Assembly: GCA_937906165.1 (NCBI GenBank)
Contig: CALCYA010000096.1
Span: 1 to 64,000 of the forward strand
Source of the DNA: an uncultured Bacteroidales bacterium
GTDB lineage: Bacteria; Bacteroidota; Bacteroidia; Bacteroidales; Bacteroidaceae
DNA length: 64,000 nucleotides
Direction of reading: 5' to 3'
The translations under genes were made by a program, and so were the position numbers. The notes under the pieces were generated by a model that saw nothing but the letters and a program-made list of their open reading frames with translations, had not been told where the DNA came from and ran no database searches. Positions 27,320 to 35,100 of the stretch are shown in pieces; positions within the stretch are counted from its first letter, which is position 1; every line of letters starts with the position of its first letter.

Positions 27320-28810
27320 ATGATTACATTTACTTCGGGAAATATACTTTTCATCGGTTCAATACTAATATTCTGCAGTATATTGATTACTAAGGCCGGT
27401 GGACGTTTTGGAATGCCTACATTGTTGCTGTTCCTTATCGCAGGAATGCTTTTCGGGTGCGATGGCCTGGGAATACATTTCGATAATGTCGGTCAGGCAC
27501 AGTTCGTTGGAATGGTGGCACTCTGTGTCATCCTCTTTACAGGTGGTGTCGAGACGCGGATTTCCGATATAATGCCTGTGTTAGGACCGGGACTCACGCT
27601 TTCTACCGTAGGCGTGCTGCTGACAACGCTTTTTACCGGTGGGTTCATCTTCGCGCTTTCCGAGTGGGAGCTGTTCTCGCTGGAGTTGCCGCTGATAACC
27701 TGCTTCCTGCTTGCAGCGACAATGTCCTCGACAGACTCTGCCACGGTGTTCAACATTCTGCGCGGAAAGAATATGAGGCTCAAGAATAATCTGCAACCTA
27801 TGCTGGAACTTGAGAGCGGAAGCAACGACCCTATGGCATATATCCTTACGATTGTACTCATACAGCTTGCTCTTACAGTGGGCGATGCCTCGTTGTCATC
27901 ATTGGATACTCCAAAACTTGTGGTCGATTCTTTGACTATACTGGTGCAGCAGTTTGCCGCAGGTGCAATGATTGGTGCCGGTGCGGGATTTGCAACAATA
28001 TGGGTGATGAACAAGGTGAACCTCAATAATATTCCGCTCTATTCAATTATGCTCATGAGCATTGTGTTCTTTACATTTGCGATAACGGATATGTTGGGCG
28101 GTAACGGTTATCTCGCGGTATATATAGCAGGTATAATTGTGGGAAACAACAGGATGAAGAACCGTAAACAGGTGGTGGCATTCTTTGATGGCTTGACATG
28201 GATTGTACAGATAGGCATGTTCCTACTGTTGGGACTTCTTGTTGTCCCCAGTGAGATGTGGAAGTGTGCGGTAGCTGCATTGCTGATAGGATTGTTCATG
28301 ATGCTTGTGGCGCGTCCGTTGAGTGTATTTATGTCGTTGTTGCCGTTCAAGAATATCAATCTTGCATCAAAGAGCTATGTATCGTGGGTGGGCTTGCGTG
28401 GTGCTGTACCTATCATCTTCGCAATGTATCCGGTGGTTGAGAATGTGCCTGGCAGCAGTGAGATATTCAATATTGTATTCTTTATAACATTGCTCTCTTT
28501 GGTTTTGCAGGGCGGTACAATTGCTGCTGCGGCCAAGAAGATGAACCTGCTGTTGCCTCCTCCCGAAAAGAGCCATTTTGATGTTGAGCTTCCGGAGGAT
28601 GCCGGTGAACTCAGTGAGATTACCGTTACTGCTGAGCTTATTGAGAGCAAGGGTGATACTTTGCAAGCGTTGGGGTTACCGAAAGGTGTACTGGTGATGC
28701 TTGTCAAGCGTGGCGACAGGTATGTTGTACCCGATGGTTCCTTGAAGCTGCAGGAGGGTGATCATCTGTTGATGGTGGCAAGCTCCGAGATTGAGGAGGC
28801 GGGGAGGTGA
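27320..28810 (+). CDS. Potassium/proton antiporter, CPA1 family with TrkA-C domain
   Basis: A 496-residue inner-membrane exchanger (CvrA/NhaP2 type). About 12 membrane segments fill residues 1-400; the ion-binding Asn-Asp pair is in ESGSNDPMAY. The C-terminal ~75 residues (EITVTAELIESKGDTLQALGLPKGVLVMLVKRGDRYVVPDG as its start) form a cytosolic TrkA-C domain, typical of regulation by ligand. Its role is K+ and pH homeostasis. Monocistronic. Confidence 0.88.
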   Translation: MITFTSGNILFIGSILIFCSILITKAGGRFGMPTLLLFLIAGMLFGCDGLGIHFDNVGQAQFVGMVALCVILFTGGVETRISDIMPVLGPGLTLSTVGVLLTTLFTGGFIFALSEWELFSLELPLITCFLLAATMSSTDSATVFNILRGKNMRLKNNLQPMLELESGSNDPMAYILTIVLIQLALTVGDASLSSLDTPKLVVDSLTILVQQFAAGAMIGAGAGFATIWVMNKVNLNNIPLYSIMLMSIVFFTFAITDMLGGNGYLAVYIAGIIVGNNRMKNRKQVVAFFDGLTWIVQIGMFLLLGLLVVPSEMWKCAVAALLIGLFMMLVARPLSVFMSLLPFKNINLASKSYVSWVGLRGAVPIIFAMYPVVENVPGSSEIFNIVFFITLLSLVLQGGTIAAAAKKMNLLLPPPEKSHFDVELPEDAGELSEITVTAELIESKGDTLQALGLPKGVLVMLVKRGDRYVVPDGSLKLQEGDHLLMVASSEIEEAGR

Positions 28811-28842
28811 ATGTGTAAAGAATAAAGGAGTGCCAGGTTTAT

Positions 28843-28870
28843 AAGGGTCTTTAAGGTCTTTAGGGTCTTT
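28843..28870 (+). repeat. Short tandem repeat (A)AGGGTCTTT x3
   Basis: Three near-identical 9-10-base units (AAGGGTCTTT, AAGGTCTTT, AGGGTCTTT) follow the antiporter gene. They appear to be non-coding; the complementary form TTAAAGACCC also occurs once near 54701, so this may be part of a dispersed family. Confidence 0.5.
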
Positions 28871-28930
28871 AGTGGGCGCTTTTTAAACGGAACACTGCGA
28901 GCTGCTTGACTCATTTATATACAATGATAA

Positions 28931-28956
28931 CGGAGCATACCGCACGGTATGCTCCG
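28931..28956 (-). terminator. Terminator of rnpB
   Basis: An 11-bp stem (CGGAGCATACC with its complement, loop of four) lies 9 bases beyond the RNase P RNA 3' end on the minus strand. The tail is only partly T-rich. It may also serve the convergent antiporter gene. Confidence 0.7.
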
Positions 28957-28965
28957 TTTGTGTAA

Positions 28966-29308
28966 CAGTCAGCTTATAAGCCGGGTTCTGTGCCCCTTGC
29001 GGGGTGTCTGTCATTCATCTATGCAGTGTGTCACCACAATGCTAAAGCGTTCTACCCTCCGGCTCGGGCGAGCGACCCTCAAGCGCCGGTTTACATGAAC
29101 TTGCAGCCTCCAAGACACACGGCCCGTACATCACTGCACGGCCGGTGGGCTCTTACCCCACCTTCTCACCCTTACCCCGGAGGGGCGGTTATTTTCTTCT
29201 GCGTTACTCTGCCTTCACAAGCAGCTTTCTGTTAGGAAGTGGAGTGCTCTGCGCTGCCCGGACTTTCCTCCTTTGCCTTTGGGGCAACGGCGACAGACCG
29301 GCTGACTG
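28966..29308 (-). ncRNA. rnpB: RNase P RNA, bacterial type A
   Basis: The catalytic RNA that removes 5' leaders from pre-tRNA. Read on the minus strand it has the invariant core: GAGGAAAGTCCGGGC near the 5' end (P4 5' half, 29263-29277 region), the internal GGGTAAGGGTGAGAAGGTGGGG segment split over helices, GAGGGTCGCTCGCCC, and the 3' ACAGAACCCGGCTTATA (P4 3' half). The ends pair (CAGTCAGC with GCTGACTG, helix P1). Length about 343 bases is as expected. Short reading frames in this region on the plus strand are spurious. Confidence 0.95.
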
Positions 29309-29320
29309 TGTTTCTGTTTG

Positions 29321-29328
29321 CAAAAATA
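29321..29328 (-). promoter_or_regulatory. Promoter -7 box of rnpB
   Basis: TATTTTTG on the minus strand, a full match to TAnnTTTG, 12 bases before the mature 5' end of RNase P RNA. Confidence 0.65.
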
Positions 29329-29421
29329 CAAAAAATAGTGTAATCTCAGTTGTATAATGTGGATTTTCTCCTTATGCAACAGTCTATTTGATGGTGCAAG
29401 GATAATTTTTGTCATAGAATG

Positions 29422-29452
29422 TTTGTTGTATGGCAATTTTTTCTTACCTTTG
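29422..29452 (+). promoter_or_regulatory. Complete Bacteroidetes promoter of the SRP RNA gene
   Basis: Both consensus elements are perfect: TTTG (29422-29425), 19 bases, TACCTTTG (29445-29452). The predicted start is about 29459. This is the cleanest promoter in the window. Confidence 0.8.
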
Positions 29453-29474
29453 CAGTCGATAATGTTAGAAAGTA

Positions 29475-29575
29475 TGGGTAAGTCCTATACGGCCAGCTCC
29501 TAGCGAATCCTCCAGGGCTTGACCGCAGCAAAGGTAGTTGGTTGTAGCGGCGCGATGTAGGTAGCTTACCCACCC
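29475..29575 (+). ncRNA. ffs: Signal recognition particle RNA (4.5S-like)
   Basis: The small bacterial SRP RNA that, with Ffh, targets membrane proteins. GGGTAAG (29476-29482) pairs with CTTACCC (29565-29571) to close a single long hairpin. The Ffh-binding part reads CCAGG...GCAGC, and the strand on the other side keeps the GATGTAG that matches E. coli 4.5S RNA (GGGATGTAGC). The apical segment between CCAGG and GCAGC is GCTTGACC, so the usual GGAA tetraloop is absent. It has a perfect promoter and a terminator. Exact ends are approximate. Confidence 0.88.
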
Positions 29576-29580
29576 CATAG

Positions 29581-29608
29581 GCGAGTGCAATGGCACTCGC
29601 TTTTTTTT
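29581..29608 (+). terminator. Terminator of ffs
   Basis: GCGAGTGC and GCACTCGC pair around an AATG loop and are followed by eight Ts. Confidence 0.9.
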
Positions 29609-29627
29609 GTCTGATATGAATATAAGA

Positions 29628-29655
29628 AATGTCACCGACTCCCGCCGGTGACATT
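29628..29655 (-). terminator. Terminator of the cytidylyltransferase-kinase gene
   Basis: On the minus strand AATGTCACCG pairs with CGGTGACATT around an 8-base loop, followed by TTCTT. It lies 20 bases past the stop. Confidence 0.7.
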
Positions 29656-29674
29656 CATTGTTTTCAAGTTTTAT

Positions 29675-30811
29675 TTAATTGCGTCTTATCCTTATCTGGA
29701 TGGCATTCTGGATTGGTTTGTCGTTTACTATGACAAGGTATCCTCCACCGCCTGCGCCGGTAATCTTGTATCCCTTTACATTGCCTTTGTATTCGTCAAT
29801 AGCCTTCTGTACATGGGGTGAAATCATGTTTGGGAACATTGCCACCTGTGCCTCGAATGATGTTGTGCAGGCCTTGCCCCAAGCATCTACATCCTGCGCG
29901 TTTATTGCTTTCCAACATTCGTCGGCTGCTTCGGCGAGCGCACGTGCATTCTCCTTGTTTATGTTTGTCTCGGCAAGCACGTCGTATCCGTTCTCGCGCG
30001 GTGCAAGGGGAATAAGCCAAAGGTTCTTCTCGATGAAGTCGAGTATTGCTGTCTCCTTTACGGTCTCAATGCTCTCGGGCCAATAGCCTCCGTCGTAGTT
30101 GAGTCTGTTGAGACCGGGCATGACAATTCCGATAGCATCCTGTGAACCGCTGATGTAGGGGCTTCCCGGTGGGTTCTCGTAACGGAATACCATCTTTGCA
30201 AGTGTCTCGCGGTCACCTTCAGGAATATCTACGTGCCACATTTCGATGGCAGCCTTGCGTGATGATGTGCTCATGCCGCCACGGTTGTTGAAATCGTAGT
30301 CGGGTTCAATGCTTATTGTGAGCACGGGACCGCCATGGTGCTTGCTCACATAAGGCTGGTCGAGCCAACCGCCTGCAAGGTCAATGCGGTAGGGTATGTT
30401 ACACTCCTGACGGAGGGCTGTGGTAGAACGCGTGGGGAGTCCGGCCTCGGGTATACGTGTGCTGACAACGAGCTCAATGCCGTTCTCTTCGCAGAAACGC
30501 TTTTTGCCTGGGGTGTAGCCGTCGCTGTTCACAAAGAAAATGTCCGGCTTCAGGCGCTTTACATCCTCTTCGAAGTCCATGATGCCGCTTCCGCTGTTGA
30601 CGAACGCATCCTTTACATATCTGATGGCTTTTACCATATAAAGGCGCTCGCGCTCGGTGTTGATTGTCTTACGGTCCTTTAGTTCGCGGATAGTCGCGTC
30701 GGAACCGATACCTACATAAAGGTCGCCGTGTGAGGCCGCCTCCTTAAAGAATGCAACGTGTCCGGAGTGGAGCATATCGTAGCAACCGGATACAAATACT
30801 TTCTTGCTCAT
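29675..30811 (-). CDS. Cytidylyltransferase-GHMP kinase fusion protein
   Basis: A 378-residue two-domain cytoplasmic protein. Residues 1-130 form a TagD/HldE-like nucleotidyltransferase: GCYDMLHSGHVAFF with the HxGH motif at 15-18, GIGSDATI, and the ISSTxx-like PTRSTT at about 126-131. Residues 140-378 resemble a GHMP-type sugar kinase: YRIDLAGGWLDQPY (141-154) like the galactokinase substrate motif and GYKITGAGGGG (347-357), the GHMP C-terminal motif. The central ATP loop (PxxxGLGSSA) is not normal; the matching segment is PYISGSQDAIGI (219-230). This suggests a bifunctional sugar phosphorylation and nucleotide activation, or an inactive kinase. Substrate unknown. Monocistronic with its own -7 box. 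Confidence 0.8.
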   Translation of the reverse strand: MSKKVFVSGCYDMLHSGHVAFFKEAASHGDLYVGIGSDATIRELKDRKTINTERERLYMVKAIRYVKDAFVNSGSGIMDFEEDVKRLKPDIFFVNSDGYTPGKKRFCEENGIELVVSTRIPEAGLPTRSTTALRQECNIPYRIDLAGGWLDQPYVSKHHGGPVLTISIEPDYDFNNRGGMSTSSRKAAIEMWHVDIPEGDRETLAKMVFRYENPPGSPYISGSQDAIGIVMPGLNRLNYDGGYWPESIETVKETAILDFIEKNLWLIPLAPRENGYDVLAETNINKENARALAEAADECWKAINAQDVDAWGKACTTSFEAQVAMFPNMISPHVQKAIDEYKGNVKGYKITGAGGGGYLVIVNDKPIQNAIQIRIRRN

Positions 30812-30876
30812 TGCTGAATGTTTTAATTCTTGAAATTGAGATAAGCCATTTCAATGGCTTTGCTTGATATTCAGTG

Positions 30877-30884
30877 CAAAGATA
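30877..30884 (-). promoter_or_regulatory. Promoter -7 box of the fusion gene
   Basis: TATCTTTG on the minus strand, an exact TAnnTTTG. In the 5' leader, AAGCCATT and AATGGCTT (30843-30860) form a small hairpin. Confidence 0.55.
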
Positions 30885-31274
30885 TGAAATTTACTTAAAA
30901 TATACAATCATATCGGCTGTACAATCGGAAAAAGGAGATTCTTGTATATTGTAATGGAAATCCAAAGGAATGTCAGCGTGGTTGTATGTATAATATTATT
31001 TTTGAAAATCATCTTCTTTGCTTGTGCCGTAGCTTTTCTTGTGTGGTGTGTTTGCATGGCCTTGATTTTTTAATATAAAACAATAATGCTTGTATAAAGT
31101 TTGCATTGCTTAATGTATGTCATTATCTTTCTTTTATGGCGTTCAGGCTATATTTAGGGCTTGAATTCAGTGCTGTGGCTCTGTTTTTATGCCTTGCACG
31201 TGAAAAAAAAACGGCTTTTTTGTTGATTTGGCGTAAAAAAAAAGGCAATTATGCCTTGTTATTCTAAATTTTGT
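30885..31274. other. AT-rich intergenic region without a gene
   Basis: About 390 bases between divergent promoters. It has two long A-runs (31204-31212 and 31236-31244), a TTATGCCTTG repeated at about 31188 and 31250, and a small AAGGCA/TGCCTT hairpin at 31243-31258 just upstream of the hc1 promoter. The A-tracts may bend DNA and raise hc1 expression. I see no ORF or RNA gene. Confidence 0.4.
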
Positions 31275-31282
31275 TATCTTTG
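31275..31282 (+). promoter_or_regulatory. Promoter -7 box of hc1
   Basis: TATCTTTG, an exact TAnnTTTG, 31 bases before the hc1 ATG. It sets the start at 31313: the upstream in-frame codon at 31271 lies within the promoter. Confidence 0.65.
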
Positions 31283-31312
31283 TACATCATTAACCTTATA
31301 ATTGAAATTGTT

Positions 31313-31486
31313 ATGAAAGAATTGATTGAGAAAATTCAGGAGACTTATGCTGCATTTGCAGCTGACGCAACAGCTCAGGCTGAGAAGGGTAACAAGGCTG
31401 CAGGTACACGCGCACGTAAGGCTTCTTTGGAGCTCGAGAAGGCTATGAAGGCTTTCCGTAAGGCTTCTCTCGAGGCTGCTAAGTAA
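31313..31486 (+). CDS. Histone H1-like protein Hc1
   Basis: A 57-residue basic, Ala/Lys-rich nucleoid protein of the Hc1 family found throughout Bacteroidetes. One helical N-terminus (MKELIEKIQETYAAFAAD) leads to a tail with KAAGTRARKASLELEKAMKAF, in which Lys and Arg recur every few residues and would bind DNA non-specifically. It probably compacts DNA, like chlamydial Hc1. Highly biased codon use and a strong terminator point to high expression. Confidence 0.87.
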   Translation: MKELIEKIQETYAAFAADATAQAEKGNKAAGTRARKASLELEKAMKAFRKASLEAAK

Positions 31487-31511
31487 TAGCACCTGTATTG
31501 ATGACGCATAA

Positions 31512-31544
31512 TAAAAGCTGCCATAGGTAGCTTTTATTTTTTTT
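31512..31544 (+). terminator. Terminator of hc1
   Basis: An 11-bp stem (TAAAAGCTGCC with GGTAGCTTTTA, one G-T) is followed by eight Ts (31537-31544). Confidence 0.85.
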
Positions 31545-31546
31545 AT

Positions 31547-31749
31547 CACCAGTGTCCCGTTAAATTTTTATCCAAGATGTTTTTGAGAAAATGAGTTTGT
31601 AACTTGCTGATAATGAACAATGGTGTTCTTTTAGAGAATCGACATTTTCAGAAGTTTAATCTCAAATCCATTTCTTTTAAATATTGTCATAAACAGCTGA
31701 TGCTCAAATACCTATAGAGATAACAGCGGATTTTAATAGGACACTGATG
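31547..31749. mobile_element. Small inverted-repeat element (MITE-like) without transposase
   Basis: About 203 bases bounded by inverted repeats: CACCAGTGTCCCGTTAAA (from 31547) and, reading the other strand from 31749, CATCAGTGTCCTATTAAA (15 of 18 identical). There is no coding capacity inside. This fits a miniature inverted-repeat element or the end-to-end deletion product of an insertion sequence. Its right end abuts a receptor gene fragment; no target duplication is obvious. The family is not identified. Confidence 0.55.
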
Positions 31750-32047
31750 AGGCCGGGTATTCCTGGGAACAGATGCGGAACTCAATGCAGAGTAATCTTG
31801 ATGATACGCGCTGCAATTTTTGGACAGGTTCGTATCAACAGTTAGAATTGCCATTGGGTATTTTGCTTATATCGGATATCCGTGCTAATGGTACCGTGGA
31901 TATGGATTTTCACAGATGGACTATTGCGACTATGTTTGGGACATAAGTCTCAAGCGTTCCTTCTTTAAGGACAATAGATTGACAGCAATCTTTGAATGGT
32001 ACAATATATTTGACAATAAGAACAATTCTCAAGCAATCGTGAAATAA
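31750..32047 (+). pseudogene. Fragment of an outer-membrane beta-barrel (TonB-dependent receptor-like) gene
   Basis: Two reading frames carry consecutive pieces of one barrel C-terminus. The first, from about 31749, reads EAGYSWEQMRNSMQSNLDD then NFWTGSYQQLELPLGILLISD; the second, in another frame from about 31920, reads DYVWDISLKRSFFKDNRLTA then IFEWYNIFDNKNNSQAIVK before TAA at 32045-32047. The closing part has the Trp/Tyr/Phe spacing and DNRLT...EWYNIFDNKNN pattern of outer-membrane barrel family 3 and TonB-dependent receptors. A frameshift separates the two parts, and the whole N-terminus and plug are gone. It is a decayed remnant. Confidence 0.7.
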
Positions 32048-32082
32048 ATATCAAACGGCTTCTTGTTTTAGGGAAAAAGCAT

Positions 32083-32121
32083 TAACTTTACAAAGTTTTA
32101 CATACGTGCGCGTACGCGCGC
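32083..32121 (+). promoter_or_regulatory. Putative GH2 promoter and alternating purine-pyrimidine palindrome
   Basis: TAACTTTA (32083-32090) matches the -7 consensus at 7 of 8 positions. Just after the predicted start is an unbroken pyrimidine-purine alternation (32099-32121) containing the perfect palindrome GCGCGTACGCGC (32108-32119). In DNA this could adopt a Z or cruciform form; in the leader RNA it would form a short GC hairpin. Confidence 0.4.
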
Positions 32122-32165
32122 TTTTCATTGTTGATGGGGAATTTAATGAATTTAAAACCATATTT

Positions 32166-35100
32166 ATGAAAAAACATTTTGTATTGGCAGTTCTGGCAGC
32201 CTTTTCGTTATCAATGGGCTATGCACAGAATCTCAAGGGGTTTGCCTACGGTGATGTAGAAGCACCCCGTGGCTACAGTTATGAGAAAGGGCAAAAGCCC
32301 GGTATCGCAGAGTGGGAGTCTCCCGGAGAGTTGGCTCTGAACAAGGAGCAGCCCAAGGCATGGTTCTTTACATTCGGCAGCGAGGAGTCGGCACGTAAGG
32401 TGTTGCCCGAGAACAGTGAGTATTATATGTCGCTCGACGGTACATGGAGCTTCAACTGGGTCGGTAACCCATGGGAGCGTCCGGTAGATTTCTTCAAGCC
32501 CGGCTTTGATGTGTCTAAGTGGGACAAGGTGCAGGTTCCTATGAACTGGAACGTGTACGGCTTGCAGGCGGATGGCTCGCAGAAGTACGGAACTCCTGTT
32601 TATACCAACCAGAAGGTTATTTTCCACCACCGGGTTGCGGTAGGCGACTGGAAGGGTGGTGTGATGCGTGAGCCTGCAAAGGAGTGGGCTACATACAAGA
32701 ACCGCAACGAGGTGGGTTCTTACCGTCGCACATTCACAGTGCCTGCAGAGTGGGCAGGCCGTCAGGTATATATCAACTTTGACGGTGTAGATTCTTTCTT
32801 CTACCTCTGGATAAACGGCAAGTACGTAGGTTTCTCAAAGAATTCACGTAACCTTGCTGCGTTCAATATCACAAAGTATCTTGTCGAGGGTGAGAATGTC
32901 GTGGCTGTCGAGGTTTACCGCAACAGTGACGGCTCATTCCTTGAGGCGCAGGATATGTTCCGTCTCCCCGGTATCTTCCGCACAGTGTCGTTGACATCGA
33001 CCAATCCTGTCGAGCTACGCGATATCCGCGTGCGCACCGACCTTGACGCGCAGTACAAGGATGCTGTAGCAAATATCGAGGTTGACGTGCGCAACCTCAC
33101 TGCAAAGAAGGTGAAGAAGTATCAGGTCAAGGCTCAGCTCTACAAGAATGCTCTTTACAGCGACGAGAACGAGATTGTTGAGGGCGCTGCAATGACTATG
33201 CCTCTTGAGCAGTTGCTTGCAGGTGATACAGAGACTGTCAAACTTGATATGCCTGTGGCTGACCCTGCAAAGTGGAGCGCTGAGGTGCCTAACCGTTATA
33301 CATTGGTTGTCTCTTTGCTTGACAAGAAAGGCAGGGTGCTCGAGACCGCATCAACATACATGGGATTCCGTGAGGTCGAGATCCGCGAGACTAAGGCTGA
33401 GGATGATGAGTTCGGTCTGGCAGGACGCTATTACTACCTGAACGGCAAACCCATCAAGATGAAGGGTGTCAACCGTCACGAGAACAATATCCATACAGGT
33501 CACTATGTCACACGCGAGCAGATGGAGAAGGAGGTATTCCTCATGCTCCAGGGAAATATCAACCACGTGCGTAACTCACACTATCCCGATGCTCCATACT
33601 GGTACTATCTATGTGACAAGTACGGTATCTATCTTGAGGATGAGGCCAACATTGAGAGCCATGAGTATTACTATGACAAGGAGTCTCTTTCTCATGTTCC
33701 CGAGTTCCTTGACGCTCACATTGCACGCGTAATGGAGATGGCTCATGCTACAATCAACAGCCCTTCAGTCTGCATCTGGTCACTCGGTAACGAGGCCGGC
33801 CCGGGCGAGAACTTCGTTAAGGCTTATGATGTGCTCAAGGCATTCGATGCTTCACGTCCGGTTCAGTATGAGCGCAACAACAGCATTGTGGATATGGGTT
33901 CTAACCAGTATCCTCCAATTGCGGCAACACGTAATGACGTCAAGGGACAGAACCCTTATGTGAAGTATCCTTTCCACATTTCGGAGTATGCCCACTCTAT
34001 GGGTAATGCCGGTGGTGGTCTTGCCGATTACTGGGAGGCTATCGAGAGCACCAACTTCTACATCGGCGGTGCTATATGGGACTGGGCCGACCAGGCATTC
34101 CTGCACTACGATTCAATAGGTCAGTCAAAGTATTATGCATATGGTGGTGATTTCGGTGACCGTCCTACGGACTTCACATTCTGTATGAACGGTGTTATGT
34201 TCCCCGACCTTACTCCAAAGCCCGAGTACTATGAGGTTAAGAAGGTCTATCAGAATGTAGGTGTAAAGATGCTTGATAACGGCGAGGTCGAAATCTTCAA
34301 CAAGCGTTACTTCAACTGTTTGTGCGACCTTGACATAAGATTCTCTCTCTGGGAGGATGGCAAGCGCATTGATTCTTACTTCATGCCCGGCATGAAGATT
34401 GCTCCACGTACAGCAAAGAATGTAAAACTGAAGTTCAACAAAGCAAATTTCGCTGCCAACAAGGAGTATTTTGTGAAGGTTGAGTTCCTTTTGAAGAAGG
34501 ATATGCCTTGGGCAAAGAAAGGTTATGTGCAGATGGATGAGCAGTTGCCTTTGAAGGATGCTGTCAAGAGTGCATTCATTGCTGATGTCGCTAACAACGG
34601 CACAAAGGTAACAGTGGAAAATGACAAGGCTGCAGCGCAGACAATCCTTACGGGTGCTGACAACTCATTCAGAATTGTATTCGACAATAACAAGGGCTTG
34701 TTCTACAGTGTCGATTATGACGGAACAACAATCCTTGAGGGTGGCAAGTCTATGAAACTTAGTGCCTTCCGTGCGCCGGTTGACAACGATACATGGTTCT
34801 TCAAGCCTTGGTTCGCGATTGGTCTGCACAACTTGCAGGATAGCGTTCTCTCGTTCACAAGCAAGAAGAACAAGGACGGCTCTGTTGTGCTGCAGTATAT
34901 CGTACGCACACAGGCAAAGCACCAGGCAACCTGCAATCGCTTGCCTAACAGCAGTTTTGAGATTGTTGAGTCGGAGCATGAGATGGCACCCAATGCGTTC
35001 CACTTCATATCCAACAGAATATGGACTGTTTATCCCGACGGCTCGGTAGAGCTCAACAGTGTGATTGTGGGCTCCGAGGCAAGCCAGATTGTTGCACGTC

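Noticed and set aside
27493..28707. Minus-strand reading frames opposite the K+/H+ antiporter (177 and 110 codons)
   Set aside because: Mirror frames of a hydrophobic membrane protein; no start context and no homology visible.
29145..29357. Plus-strand reading frames over the RNase P RNA
   Set aside because: The sequence is fully explained by rnpB on the minus strand, with its conserved core and end pairing.
32106..32165. Upstream extension of the GH2 enzyme
   Set aside because: It begins at a GTG in the palindrome and would put 20 unrelated residues before a perfect signal peptide.
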